Source of the DNA: Cloeon dipterum | Lineage: Eukaryota; Arthropoda; Insecta; Ephemeroptera; Baetidae | Assembly (NCBI RefSeq): GCF_949628265.1 | Contig: NC_088787.1 | Coordinates: forward strand, 1,168,501-1,232,500 | Direction of reading: 5' to 3' | Length of the DNA stretch: 64,000 nucleotides | Part shown: positions 15,201 through 26,220 of the stretch, piece after piece | Layout: the number at the start of each line of letters is the position of its first letter | Position numbering within the stretch: position 1 is the first letter of the stretch | The notes under the pieces: model-generated | The model's database searches: none | What the model was told of the DNA's origin: nothing | What the model saw: the letters and a program-made list of their open reading frames with translations, nothing else | Position numbers and translations under genes: made by a program

Positions 15201-18200
15201 CCGTGATTTTAAATTGTGACCCTGAGTACCTGAAATACCGAATTAATTAAATTCCCGCATCGGAAATCAATTTTATTTACTTCAGTTTGATTAAATAATT
15301 ATTTTAGACACATTCCATTCGAGAAAATCGTGTAAACTAGCTCCCGTGATTTTTAAATTGCGACCCTGAGTACCTGAAATATTTAATTAATTGAATTCCC
15401 GCATCGGAAATCGATTTTATTTACTTCAGTTTTTTTAAATAATTATTTTAGACACGTTCCGGTTCAGAAAATCGTGTAAACTAGATCCCGTGATTTTAAA
15501 TTGCGACCCTGAGTACCTGAAATATTTAATTAATTGAATTCCCGCATCGGAAAACAATTTTATTTACTTCAGTTTGTTTAAATAATTATCTTAGACACAT
15601 TCTTGTCGAGAAACTCGTGTAAACTAGATCCCGTGATTTTTAATTGTGACCCTGAGTAAATGAAATATTTAATTAATTGAATTCCCGCATCGGAAATCGA
15701 TTTTATTTACTTCAGTTTGTTTAAATAATTATCTTAGACACATTCTTGTCGAGAAAATCGTGTAAACTAGATCCCGTGATTTTAAATAGCGACCCTGAGT
15801 ACCTGAATAATTTAATTAATTAAATTCCCGCATCGGAAAACGATTTTATTTACTTCAGTTTGTTTAAATAATTATTTTAGACACGTTCCGGTTGAGAAAA
15901 TCGTTTAAACTAGATCCCGTGATTTTTTAATTGCGACCTTGAGTACCTGAAATATCGAATTAATTAAATTCCCTCATCGGAAAACGATTTTATTTATTTC
16001 AGTTTGTTTAAAAAATTATCTTAGACACATTCCATTCGAGAAAATCGTTTAAACTAGCTCCCGTGATTTTTAATTGCGACCCTGAGTACCTGATATATCG
16101 AATTAATTAATTTCCCGCATCGGAAAACGATTTTATTTATTTCAGTTTGTTTAAATAATTATTTTAGACACATTCCATTCGAGAAAATCGTGTAAACTAG
16201 TTCCCGTGATTTTAAATTGCGACCCTGAGTACCTGAAATATCGAATTAATTAAATTCCCGCATCGGAAATCGATTTTATTTACTTCAGTTTGATTAAAAA
16301 ATTATTTTGGACACATCCTTGTCGAGAAAATCATGTAAACTAGTTCCCGTGATTTTAAATTGCGACCCTGAGTACCTGAAATATCGAATTAATTAAATTC
16401 CCTCATCGGAAAACGATTTTATTTATTTCAGTTTGTTTAAAAAATTATCTTAGACACATTCCATTCGAGTAAATCGTTTAAACTAGATCCCGTGATTTTT
16501 AATTGCGACCCTGAGTACCTGATATATCGAATTAATTAATTTCCCGCATCGGAAAACGATTTTATTTATTTCAGTTTGTTTAAAAAATTATCTTAGACAC
16601 ATTCCATTCGAGAAAATCGTTTAAACTAGCTCCCGTGATTTTTAAATTGCGACCCTGAGTACCTGAAATATTTAATTAATTGAATTCCCGCATCGGAAAA
16701 CGATTTTATTTACTTCAGTTTGTTTAAATAATTATTTAAGACACATTCTGGTCGAGAAAATCATGTAAACTAGTTCCCGTGATTTTTAATTGTGACCCTG
16801 AGTACCTGAAATACCGAATTAATTAAATTCCCGCATCGGAAATCAATTTTATTTACTTCAGTTTGATTAAATAATTATTTTAGACACATTCCATTCGAGA
16901 AAATCGTGTAAACTAGCTCCCGTGATTTTTAAATTGCGACCCTGAGTACCTGAAATATTTAATTAATTGAATTCCCGCATCGGAAATCGATTTTATTTAC
17001 TTCAGTTTTTTTAAATAATTATTTTAGACACGTTCCGGTTGAGAAAATCGTGTAAACTAGCTCCCGTGATTTTTAAATTGCGACCCTGAGTACCTGAAAT
17101 ATTTAATTAATTGAATTCCCGCATCGGAAATCGATTTTATTTACTTCAGTTTTTTTAAATAATTATTTTAGACACGTTCCGGTTGAGAAAATCATGTAAA
17201 CTAGTTCCCGTGATTTTAAATTGTGTCCCTGAGTACCTGAAATACCGAATTAATTAAATTCCCGCATCGGAAATCAATTTTATTTACTTCAGTTTTTTTA
17301 AATAATTATTTTAGACACGTTCCGGTTGAGAAAATCGTGTAAACTAGATCCCGTGATTTTAAATTGCGACCCTGAGTACCTGAAATATTTAATTAATTAA
17401 TTTCCCGCATCGGAAAACAATTTTATTTACTTCAGTTTGTTTAAATAATTATTTTAGACACGTTCCGGTTGAGAAAATCGTGTAAACTAGCTCCCGTGAT
17501 TTTTAAATTGCGACCCTGAGTACCTGAAATATTTAATTAATTGAATTCCCGCATCGGAAATCGATTTTATTTACTTCAGTTTTTTTAAATAATTATTTTA
17601 GACACGTTCCGGTTGAGAAAATCGTGTAAACTAGTTCCCGTGATTTTAAATTGTGACCCTGAGTACCTGAAATACCGAATTAATTAAATTCCCGCATCGG
17701 AAATCAATTTTATTTACTTCAGTTTGATTAAATAATTATTTTAGACACATTCCATTCGAGAAAATCGTGTAAACTAGCTCCCGTGATTTTTAAATTGCGA
17801 CCCTGAGTACCTGAAATATTTAATTAATTGAATTCCCGCATCGGAAATCGATTTTATTTACTTCAGTTTTTTTAAATAATTATTTTAGACACGTTCCGGT
17901 TGAGAAAATCGTGTAAACTAGATCCCGTGATTTTAAATTGCGACCCTGAGTACCTGAAATATTTAATTAATTGAATTCCCGCATCGGAAAACAATTTTAT
18001 TTACTTCAGTTTGTTTAAATAATTATCTTAGACACATTCTTGTCGAGAAAATCGTGTAAACTAGATCCCGTGATTTTAAATAGCGACCCTGAGTACCTGA
18101 ATAATTTAATTAATTAAATTCCCGCATCGGAAAACGATTTTATTTACTTCAGTTTGTTTAAATAATTATTTTAGACACGTTCCGGTTGAGAAAATCGTTT

Positions 18201-18800
18201 AAACTAGATCCCGTGATTTTTTAATTGCGACCTTGAGTACCTGAAATATCGAATTAATTAAATTCCCTCATCGGAAAACGATTTTATTTATTTCAGTTTG
18301 TTTAAAAAATTATCTTAGACACATTCCATTCGAGAAAATCGTTTAAACTAGCTCCCGTGATTTTTAATTGCGACCCTGAGTACCTGAAATATCGAATTAA
18401 TTAAATTCCCGCATCGGAAATCGATTTTATTTACTTCAGTTTGATTAAAAAATTATTTTGGACACATCCTTGTCGAGAAAATCATGTAAACTAGTTCCCG
18501 TGATTTTAAATTGCGACCCTGAGTACCTGAAATATCGAATTAATTAAATTCCCTCATCGGAAAACGATTTTATTTATTTCAGTTTGTTTAAAAAATTATC
18601 TTAGACACATTCCATTCGAGTAAATCGTTTAAACTAGATCCCGTGATTTTTAATTGCGACCCTGAGTACCTGATATATCGAATTAATTAATTTCCCGCAT
18701 CGGAAAACGATTTTATTTATTTCAGTTTGTTTAAAAAATTATCTTAGACACATTCCATTCGAGAAAATCGTTTAAACTAGCTCCCGTGATTTTTAATTGC
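9300..18800. repeat. Higher-order repeat organisation inside the satellite
   Basis: Rare variant positions recur at multiples of the monomer. The variant ATTAACTAAG is at 9,420, 11,571 and 13,865, which are spacings of 2,151 and 2,294 bp, or 15 and 16 monomers. The block starting at 14,194 reappears at 16,631 (offset 2,437 bp, 17 monomers) with the same subtype order. After a one-monomer indel the offset drops to 2,294 bp (15,915 versus 18,209). Further left, the variant GCGCCCCTGATTACC occurs at 3,459 and 7,617, an offset of 4,158 bp or 29 monomers. These show repeated unequal exchange of multi-monomer blocks. Confidence 0.85.
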
Positions 18801-19170
18801 GACCCTGAGTACCTGATATATCGAATTAATTAATTTCCCGCATCGGAAAACGATTTTATTTATTTCAGTTTGTTTAAATAATTATTTTAGACACATTCCA
18901 TTCGAGAAAATCGTGTAAACTAGTTCCCGTGATTTTAAATTGCGACCCTGAGTACCTGAAATATCGTATTAATTAAATTCCCGCATCGGAAATCGATTTT
19001 ATTTACTTCAGTTTGATTAAAAAATTATTTTGGACACATCCTTGTCGAGAAAATCATGTAAACTAGTTCCCGTGATTTTAAATTGCGACCCTGAGTACCT
19101 GAAATATCGAATTAATAAATTTCCCGCATCGGAAAACGATTTTATTTACTTCCGTTGGTTCAATTAATTA
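15900..19170. repeat. Diverged edge monomers of the satellite
   Basis: Toward the unique flank, monomers with private changes become common: CGTTTAAACTAG for CGTGTAAACTAG, TTTATTTCAG for TTTACTTCAG, CCCTCATCGG for CCCGCATCGG, and TTTTGGACACATCCTTG. The last monomer breaks off in the TTTACTTCCGTTGGTTC region around 19,150-19,170. Edge divergence is the usual result of fewer homogenising exchanges at the end of an array. Confidence 0.75.
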
Positions 19171-19420
19171 TCTCCATATCTGTATAAGAGGAAATAAATG
19201 TATGAGTGATTAAATCCCGATGACATAAGAACACAAAGTTTAGTTATTAAAAGTTATAGTAAAAATATTTTCATTACTGTGCAAATTTTATATTCTACAA
19301 TTTCGCGGTGCTTGCGTTCTTCATATTTTTGCTCTCTTTTAACAGAAGGCGTGTTTGGTGGTGGACGCGATTTTATGAGTCCGGATGTGCATGCGGTGTG
19401 CGCGCATGACGGCATCGATA
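19165..19420 (-). repeat. Dispersed repeat, inverted copy of 25,690-25,930
   Basis: The segment immediately beside the satellite matches, in reverse complement and with moderate divergence, the region just upstream of the lectin gene. Shared pieces include the block CTCTTATACAGA near a TTTATTTC run, the AATTTTATATTCTACAAT block, and the GATTTTATGAGTC block. No coding potential is seen. It may be a fragment of the lectin promoter region moved to the satellite edge, or both may be copies of one mobile sequence. Confidence 0.6.
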
Positions 19421-19639
19421 CGCAACTAGAACTATAGAGCACGTACGTTTCCATGAGAACTGCTCTCGCCAAATTATTTCAGCAAAAGAAAACAAAATGT
19501 CTGGTTTTTTTATTTCTCTCCCAAGTCAATGGGGCAACCTGCCCTTTCTGAAAGTATCCTGACCGGCCTACAACCTCCTAGGCAACAGTGAAGTCAATTT
19601 ACTTCTACGCCGTTTCTTTTTTAATTAATTTAATGAGAT

Positions 19640-20270
19640 TTTAAAATGACGGGCTGCGAGGAAGCTGAATTACACATTTATTCTTGGATATGAATTTTAG
19701 CAAAATTGCGAGCTTTCAATTCAAATGGAATAAATTGCTCTTAAATCATGAATGAGAGAAAATGACACTTCTTCTCGTGCATCGACCACTAGCAAACAAC
19801 TCTGCCGCTCTATAGCCGCACCCTAAGAAAGAAATCGAACCATAATTCAAAAAGGAAAAGGGCACGAAATAGTCAGGAAAAGCCCAATCTCTTTGGTCTT
19901 TTTTATTTAAAAATGTTTTCCTCTCTGATATTTGCCCCATAAACAGGAGAATATTCATAACCAGGGTGTTCTAAATTTTGAAAATCCACTAGCACAGTTA
20001 CGGAGATAAAGCGCTACAAGAATTTAAACGGCATTTTACTTTAAACCAGGAAATTTGTCTGCACCTTTCCCTAGATTAATCCTGGAATTAAAAAGCAACC
20101 TGCGTCGACATTAACTCGAACAGGTAAACAATTTTCTACTTGCCGTTTTCTATGTGCATGCGAAAGGGCGCGAGACGGCTGTGTGGCACTTGCTGAGCGC
20201 TCGTTGGATAGTGATTGCCGCTCCGCATCCGCACTCTCGCCTCTGCTCGCGTTTAATTATTATTTCCAGT
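19640..20270 (+). repeat. Dispersed repeat family, copy 1 (copies at 26.4-27.1 kb and 62.0-62.2 kb)
   Basis: This segment aligns by eye with 26,420-27,100 in the same orientation. Shared landmarks include CTCTTAAATCA, CATGCGTCGACC/CGTGCATCGACC, AGCAAACAACTCTG and GCCGCTCCGCA. The last part, which contains CCGCATCCGCACACTCGC, is also found at 62,058-62,170. No open frame is conserved among the copies, so a non-coding dispersed repeat is the best description; the TE class is not recognised. Confidence 0.6.
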
Positions 20271-20309
20271 AATACACAAATCGAGAATTCTCATCATTGA
20301 TTGATAAAC

Positions 20310-20520
20310 TGTTCACTTAGCACTGTTTCTTTAAAAATAAGTTTACGGCACGCTTAAAGGCACTTTAAACTAAAAAATAATTGATTTATTTAAGTAAAGT
20401 AAAATTACTTAAAATAAATAATTGCAAGCGTTGAAATCTCCGAATTTCTCGACTGATGGATCAAGTTGAGCAGTTGGCTGCGGTAGAGGCGGCATTTTTG
20501 GTCGGTGGCGTCGTAGAATG
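20310..20520 (+). repeat. Dispersed repeat shared with 25,940-26,070
   Basis: The string CTGTTTCTTTAAAAAT followed by GCACGCT and then GCAAGCGTnGAAATCTCC is present here and again at 25,940-26,020 in the same orientation. Between them this copy has an extra AT-rich insertion of about 70 bp. No coding feature is supported. Confidence 0.5.
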
Positions 20521-21031
20521 AGAGCATGCAGGGTTTCGAGGGCCCACACCCTGGGGCCGCACAGGGCCCACGCGAACCAGCCGAGCCGACCTCCCATGTT
20601 CTAGACTGACCGCTGTTTGGCCGCGACTCTTCTCGCGTCAATGCAGACCAGTTTAGAGGCCTACGTTAGCAAACGCAAGATTCTTTCCAGTTCAAACAAA
20701 TACACAATGAAATTGATTAAAAAATTGGTTAAATCCAGCAGTTATTGCATTTTAGTCATCTCGATTAGGAAGGTCCTAAAGCGTCGTCAGGAATCTGCCG
20801 ATAAGAAATTTTCATATTTAACTAGCTTCAAAAAAACTTGGAAAGCGAAGAAAAATTATTAGTTTTTAATAAAAAATCAAATTTTAATGTATTAACTTTG
20901 ATTTACACAATTAGGAAAAATAGTGCAGTCAGAAAAATCAAATACACGTGTGAAAAGAAGACTACATTTTTTGGATTTCAAGACTAATATAAATGTTGAC
21001 AAATAAATTCCCAATTCGAATTTCAAAGCAT
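20521..21031. other. Intergenic, no feature recognised
   Basis: This is AT-rich unique sequence downstream of the lectin gene's stop codon on the minus strand. Short open frames here overlap on both strands and show no family resemblance. Confidence 0.4.
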
Positions 21032-21488
21032 TTAGTACTCCTCCATCTCGGCTTGCATCCTTTTCAAGCACTCATTCACGACGTAATCTGGGAAGCGGCA
21101 GAAGACGTCGGTTCGGTATTTGAGCTCGTCGGTGGCTTGGACGGCGTGCAGATTTGGCGTCGCACCCGGCAGCGAGACGAGCATCACGAAATCTTGTTTG
21201 GTCGTCGCGTTCACGGCGACAGGGATCGGAATATTTGCCCCGGGTCCGACGGGGATGAAGTCGCTGCGGCACCACACGAATTTGTCGTTCAGCTTGTCGT
21301 AAAAGCCTTGGTCCCAGACGATCGTCAGATTCGGAGCCACTCCTTTGATTTATATTAGCGATTGGTTATATTTATTGGAATTTTTCACCTCTGATAAAAT
21401 TGTAGATCATTTCGAACTCCTGCTTGGTTTCCGCGTAAGGCAGCGAGCCATTCCGCTCCAAACACGCGGTGAAAGATGACGTTTTGAA
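21032..21488 (-). other. Divergent C-terminal C-type lectin-like domain 4
   Basis: Two exons, split by an intron near 21,340-21,390, encode SSFTACLERNGSLPYAETKQ (CTLD helix 1-like), TIVWDQGFYDKLNDKFVWC, and an end with TDVFCRFPDYVV before the stop. The spacing is CTLD-like, but the central WND and terminal Cys motifs are degenerate, so this could be a decayed or specialised lectin fold. Confidence 0.5.
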
Positions 21489-24400
21489 CTAGAGAAATCA
21501 ATAAGAATAATTGAAATGCTAAATTTGTGCAAAACCATTGTCATGTTGATCGGTCTCAGGGTAAGAAAAGACCCAGATTCATTCAGCGGAAGCAAGCCAT
21601 CCGCTTTTCAAAGAAAATTAAAAAAGAGAAATAATGTTAAAGAGAAAACTGTACGTGGAATGCAAGAAGACGAATCATATTTTAAAAAGTTGTCAAACGT
21701 CATGCACGACGAGTTAAGATCGTGGTCCGTGGGAATCACACTGCCTTGCTTTTACATCGATGGAAAAATAATTTTAAAGTTTTGTACGCAAAAATAGATT
21801 AAGAAAAATACTTCAATGTTGAAATCGTAAAATTTCCAGAAGTGGTCCACCGTTTTGGCCTGAAGGAAGCACACCAGGAAGTCGAACGCGAACGTTTCCT
21901 CGTTGATTACTTTAAAAAGAATTATTTAGTGTTCGCAGAGCAACTTTTCAATTATAATTTCTGTTTTATCATAATTTTGTTTAAACCACGAGAAATTAAA
22001 TGGTGCAATATTCTACCGTTTTTACCAATGAATTCAACAAGAACTATACATACTATTGATTTTTCTGCATTCGTAGAGTTTGTTCATCATTTCAGAGGCG
22101 AAATCAAAGTGGGCCGAGTATAATTCGTCCAGCATTTCATCAAACGCTGCATCTTCGAATATTCTGCTCTTCTCACCGGTAAGAGGTTTGAACGACAAGA
22201 TAAACTTAATTCGGTTCGTCTCCGCTTTGTTCATCGTATCGGCGTCACTTTTGAAAAAAAATGGACTTCTGATTCAACTGTTTGATTTTTATTTACATGG
22301 GATGCATCATTCTTGACAACAATGTCAGGTAAACGTGCAGGTTGATTTTGGTCGAGTTGTACACCTAGGTTGTATTGTTTAAACTATTAATTTATCTTAA
22401 TTAAACCTTTCCTCGACTTTACCAGTCCTATGTGCTCTGCAAGGCATTGAATCATTTTCTGCAAGAAGAACTAAATTATTACATCGAATCTGTTTATAAT
22501 TTTGGCTTCACTTTGGCTGCGTAACTGGTTCTGCTCAAATCGCCAGTGTTCCAAATTTTCTCGGCATCGCCTTTCATAGTTAACAAAAGAGAATTTGAAC
22601 AGCAAAGAAAGAAAAATAAGAAATACTTTCTTTTACTCTGAAATTCCTCCTGCAAGGTTGATAATGCATCTGCGATTTGAAGCCCACTCCCATTGGCGCC
22701 TTTTTACAAAATTAAATTTAATTCTAATCCCGTTATTCTGACAAAATACCTCGCAGATGATCTGTTTCTTTTCCGAGCAATCTGCCAGCGCCAGACTCGG
22801 CTCAACTTGATCCCCAAAATCGATGTAGACGCACGAGTTGCTCGCAAATCTCGGATCGTGGCCCTTTTTCCAAGTCAGGTCGTTTTTCAGGTAGTCGTTC
22901 AGGTAACCGGTGCACCACCGCAATTGTCCGCGGCAAGAATCGATATCCCGCCCAGCCGTCCAGACCTCCGTCCGAAAAGGCAGATCCCCTTTCTCATTCG
23001 GGTTACTATTTTCTGATTTTTTTATAATTTTAATATCTGAATAGAACTTTAAAAAAGCTAAACTGTAAGGATTGCCCAAGCAGTATTGCTTGTTTGGATT
23101 GTGGACTGAAAGGAGGTCCATTCCAAGGGAGCAGCACCGTTTGTAGGCCTCGTCCCAAGTGCCCTGATTTCAGATTTCGTTAAATCCGATGCTTTATTAT
23201 TGTGAATTCATTACATATTCATCATGCAGCTCGAGGATGTTGCTGTCGCAACATGAATGCCAATTCCCGAAACGCCAGGGTGCTTTTAACTGAATTAATT
23301 TTTCGTTTGAATGCTTTAATTCCCAACTCACCAAGCAAGACTCGAAAGGGTTGCTTCAGGAACAATTCATCCTACAGAAAAATATAAATAATTTTTGAGA
23401 TTATTTCTAGGATTCGCAATTGTACCTCCATGACGCAATCAGGTATGCCTGTGCACTCTGGCAGATCGCAGTTGTTTATTTTGTCATCCTACCAGACTTA
23501 TTTTAAATCGATTTAATGAGCATAGTTTTTGTAACCCTGATTTCGAAGGTCTGTTCCGTTCCTTCGCAGCCCAACAGCAGTTTGGATGCGCAGACGGTGG
23601 TTTTCACCACTAGAGCAGCGCTCTCCTCACTGGTTCCTTTTTCTCGGAACGAAACGGCCACGCAATTCCCCCCTTTTCGGATTCCATAAATTTTATTTTG
23701 GTTCAATTCTGATGCGTTGTGGAGGAAGTTTTCAAAGTGAAGAGGGCAACCTGCTCGAGTCATTGCCGACCAGTAAACCACATTCTGCACGGCTGCAAAA
23801 AGTGATTTTTAGACAGGGCTCCCTGACACTCCGAATCAGGTTATTATGGAGCCTAGTTCCTCAGCCAACATGCCGAAAATCGGTGGAAACGTTAAGCTTT
23901 TGGTCAGGAACGATAAAATACCGTTGCAAGAAAACGACGATTTATGTTTTCACTGATTTTCGTTTTAAAAACCGAAATCGACCATCTGTTAATGATTGGT
24001 CACGTCAAAAAGTCGCATTTGGGAACGATTTTTAAAGATATACAGTTATTTGCTTTGTCGAAATGGTCCCAAAGATAGTTCGTCACAGCTAAAGGTTTGA
24101 GGCCCAGACTGCAGCATGTCATCCAATTTTCCTTCCAGTTCACCTTCGAGAATATATTTTTAATTTGTTTGGGAAACCTGTATGAAAAATACCAATTTCT
24201 CTCCAAGGAAATAAAATCCTAATTTGGTTCGCTCCCATGTTCCGCGGATCTCATCATCTGCCTTTAAATTAGTAAATGTTTCTACTTAGAATTAAAGAAT
24301 AACCTTTTCTGAGGTACGTTTTCCCGCCAATTACTTGAAATAGGGACTCCTGCAAAAATTTGTTTCCTTATCCATTCAAATATAAATAATTTCCTTATAC

Positions 24401-25561
24401 ATCTTTCTGGCACTCATTCTGTGGCGGTAAAATGGGCCTCGTGCACGTCGACTACATTCCGGAATGCAAATAAATTTATTAAAGAAGCTCCATTTTGAAT
24501 TACCTCGCAGAAAAAAATAGCTTCAAAGGAGCAATCCATCGGTTCAAATTTCTTCTTTCGAATTCTGTAAATAATGCAGTAGGGCCGAGTAAAGTTGCTT
24601 AAATTCAAAGTGTAGTTTAGTCGAGTTTCCACATTGTTTGGACACCAGGTGACGCTCGAGCACGAATTCGTGGCTTTGTTCAGCGGATCGCTCTTCGAAC
24701 ACGGCGCCGCACTCGTCCACAAAAACTCTCTGGCCTCTGAAGCAAGATTATAATTTTCAATTTATTTTCATACCTGTGTAATTACCAAATTTTAGTCCTT
24801 GAAAGTAAAAATACGAATCGGCGATTTCGTCGGGCGTGTCGAGCGCCAGCAGGTGCAGTTTCCGGTACAAACACGCCTCCACTGCAATGCCGTACTTGAC
24901 CTATTTGAAGGGAAAATATCGAGTTAATTCATCGTCTCGGCACATAGAGTAGTTTACTTTGTCAAAGCTTTCAAAAGTAAATCTCAATCCTTCTATGCCC
25001 TTTTGGTGGAACGCTCCGAGCTGTCGGTCTCGATCGTCAAGTACTTCGGTTATGACGTCTTAGACGCAAATTAATTATGATTGATTTTAATCCTAGTTAT
25101 TTATTACCACGGTGTCCTGTGATGAAATCTTGAATAATTTGTATAAAAATTTAAATACTGTAAAATTATAGATAATTGTTGCTAAACCTTCACTTTGTGC
25201 CGAGTCTTGTACGTTCTAATTTAATAAAAAACATATTTTTAAAATATTTGCAACAAAATTATGAACCAACCTTTTTTATTCGATTGTAATTTCTGCACAA
25301 TGGATAATTCGGACTCTCTGTTTTCGGACTGGAGGTCGTTGGCTTGACTATAGTTCTAGTTGTCGATTTCCTTATTCTATTTTTCAGGGTTTTGGTTGTT
25401 GCTTCCGGCCTGCGAGTGGTAGTTGCACCCCAAACCTCTAAAGAAATTAACGTGTGAGTCCAGTTCCTGCATTAAATAGAAATTATAAACAAACCTGCAA
25501 CAATTACGAGGAGCGAGAGCAGAAAGAGGACTTGAATAAAGAGCCTTGTCGCCACAACCAT
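21032..25561 (-). CDS. Secreted multi-domain C-type lectin (four CTLD-like domains)
   Basis: This is a multi-exon gene. ATG at 25,561 opens a hydrophobic signal peptide (MVVATRLFIQVLFLLSLLVI), followed by a Thr/Ser/Lys-rich linker (exon 25,271-25,437). Hand-placed GT-AG exons at 25,495-25,561, 25,271-25,437, 25,188-25,215, 24,958-25,058, 24,786-24,900 and 24,504-24,737 join in frame. CTLD signatures include YGIAVEACLYRKLHLLALDT then EFLWTSAAPCSKSD, GTWDEAYKRCCSLGMDLLSV then CVYIDFGDQ with DCSEKKQIICE, and a final divergent domain. Introns are mostly under 150 bp. A helical, non-lectin stretch separates the third and fourth domains. The stop TAA is at 21,032-21,034. Secreted insect CTLs bind sugars or microbial surfaces; the exact ligand is unknown. 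Exon borders between 21,488 and 24,400 are less certain, and a split into two genes cannot be fully excluded. Confidence 0.75.
21800..22700 (-). other. Helical linker exons between lectin domains 3 and 4
   Basis: Several short exons join in phase after domain 3: GLQIADALSTLQEEFQ, DAEKIWNTGDLSRTSYAAK, KMIQCLAEHIGLVKSRK, VYNSTKINLHVYLTLLSRMM, then a longer exon around 22,070-22,234 (KFILSFKPLTGEK ... EMMNKLYE), and further on NEETFAFDFLVCFLQAKTVD near 21,840-21,900. The composition is helical with spaced Cys and is not a lectin fold. I do not recognise the family. The in-phase junctions argue that it belongs to the lectin transcript. Confidence 0.45.
22750..23200 (-). other. C-type lectin-like domain 3
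   Basis: The exon runs from GTWDEAYKRCCSLGMDLLSV through VWTAGRDIDSC and RWCTG to CVYIDFGDQ and DCSEKKQIICE, where a GAG|GTATTT donor closes it near 22,750. This is the most canonical CTLD of the protein: CC-SLGM-LLSV helix, WTAGR strand, central CVYIDF and terminal DCS...ICE. No EPN/QPD tripeptide is present. Confidence 0.75.
23503..24260 (-). other. C-type lectin-like domain 2
   Basis: Minus-strand exons read RGTWERTKLGFYFL, then VNWKENWMTCCSLGLKPLAV, and then VYWSAMTRAGCPLHFENF with GNCVAVSF. The double Cys before SLG and the W-containing helix match domain 3 of the same protein, suggesting internal domain duplication. EPN/QPD is again not visible. The short Cys-bearing exon DELFLKQPF/NCDLPECTG at 23,340-23,470 appears to link this domain to the next. 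Confidence 0.55.
24504..25058 (-). other. C-type lectin-like domain 1
   Basis: Three exons encode an N-terminal strand region (LGAFHQKGIEGLRFTFESFD), the helix region with EACLYRKLHLLALDT, and the long C-terminal half from EFLWTSAAPC to FFCE. The Cys pair C..C and the FLWTSA motif fit the CTLD fold. The canonical EPN or QPD sugar-binding tripeptide is not seen, so calcium-dependent sugar binding is doubtful. Splices at 24,959/24,900 and 24,785/24,737 are in phase. Confidence 0.65.
25495..25561 (-). other. First coding exon: signal peptide of the lectin
   Basis: The first 22 codons after the ATG encode a short basic start and a long Leu/Ile/Val/Phe core, a classic secretory signal. The donor is G|GT at 25,494-25,493. 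The exon ends in phase 1 and joins the next exon (acceptor at 25,438-25,439) to give ...VAEVWGATTTRRP, which keeps the frame open. Confidence 0.75.
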
Positions 25562-25680
25562 GTTGCGTTTTCACTCTGTTAAAAGCGATGTTCAACACCA
25601 GCGACCAGAGAGACTGTTTCCTGTCAGCTTGTGCGTTTCCTGAAAAGCAGTTTTCACGGAAGTGCTCGTTTCGCTTCGTT

Positions 25681-25690
25681 GCCTTTATGC
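25681..25690 (-). promoter_or_regulatory. Possible TATA-like box upstream of the lectin
   Basis: The minus strand reads GCATAAAGGC about 120 bp upstream of the lectin ATG. Distance and orientation fit a core promoter, but no initiator motif was verified and the region also belongs to a dispersed repeat. Confidence 0.25.
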
Positions 25691-25930
25691 GCGCACACCA
25701 AGCACATCCAGACTCATAAAATCACGTCCACCACAAAACTTGCTTTCTGTTAAAAGAGATCAAACGTATGTTAAACGCAAGCACCACGCAATTGTAGAAT
25801 ATAAAATTTGCAAAGTGATGAGAATGTTTTTACTTTAATTTAATAACTTTAACATTGTGTTATTATGACGTGCAGACTGTCATCGTGATTAAATCGCTGA
25901 TAAATTTATTTCCTCTTATACAGAAATGGA
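25690..25930 (+). repeat. Dispersed repeat upstream of the lectin (inverted copy at 19.2-19.4 kb)
   Basis: This is the reverse-complement partner of 19,165-19,420. The order of shared blocks is maintained, from GCGCGCACACC through ACTCATAAAATCACGTCCACCAC to TTATTTCCTCTTATACAGA. It abuts a second repeat in direct orientation, so this intergenic interval is a mosaic. Confidence 0.6.
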
Positions 25931-25939
25931 GATTCGATT

Positions 25940-26220
25940 TATACTGTTTCTTTAAAAATGAGTCTATGCACGCTAAAAGAATTAATAATCCGCAATCGCA
26001 AGCGTAGAAATCTCCAAATTGACGTCCCAGTGGGTGACGTTGTGCAGTTGAGTTATCAACCGGATGATGGCGCCACAAATAAATTTTTATTGCTCGGCTC
26101 TAGAGCTTATCCTCGACTCCACCAGTTGGCAGCACCTGTGCCCCTTTCCCGCTGTATCAAGGCAGGATGTTGGAGAGTTTGATAAGCGTAGCTGGATGAG
26201 AAACATGCGAGTGAATTAAT
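25940..26220 (+). repeat. Dispersed repeat shared with 20.3-20.5 kb and 62.6-62.85 kb
   Basis: The left part matches 20,310-20,470. From AGTTATCAACCGGATGATGG to GAAACATGCGAGTGAAT the sequence matches 62,635-62,850 in the same orientation (CAACCGGAAGATGGCGCCAC ... GAAACATGCGAATGAA). Open frames on both strands overlap and are not conserved between copies, so I treat it as non-coding. Confidence 0.6.

Larger units (their letters stand above)
1..19170. repeat. AT-rich satellite array, ~143-bp monomer, ~134 copies
   Basis: Head-to-tail monomers of 143-144 bp fill this whole stretch. The start motif TCCCGTGATTTT recurs at 1, 144, 287, 430 and 574 and continues at that spacing to the right end. 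Each monomer has fixed blocks: CCCGTGATTTT, CCTGAGTACCTGAA, CCCGCATCGGAAA, TTTTATTTACTTCAGTTT, GACACATTC and GAGAAAATCGTGTAAACTAG. Several subtypes are interspersed. One subtype reads TTGCCGCATCGTAAATC and TTTACTACAG instead of TTCCCGCATCGGAAATC and TTTACTTCAG. There are no unique spacers and no open frame of 60 codons in the interval. The array is open at the left edge, so its true length is unknown. Such arrays are typical of centromeric or pericentromeric heterochromatin; which one applies here cannot be told from sequence. Confidence 0.97.

Noticed and set aside
1-19170. CRISPR-like regular spacing of repeats
   Set aside because: The whole 143-bp period is conserved and there are no unique spacers; the window is eukaryotic.
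1-19170. CENP-B box in the satellite monomer
   Set aside because: The TTTCCGATGCGGGAA block resembles it superficially, but the required TTCG-7nt-CGGG spacing is not met.
25108-25116. A 9-nt micro-exon in the lectin
   Set aside because: Splice sites exist and the frame fits, but skipping it also keeps the frame, so there is no evidence it is used.
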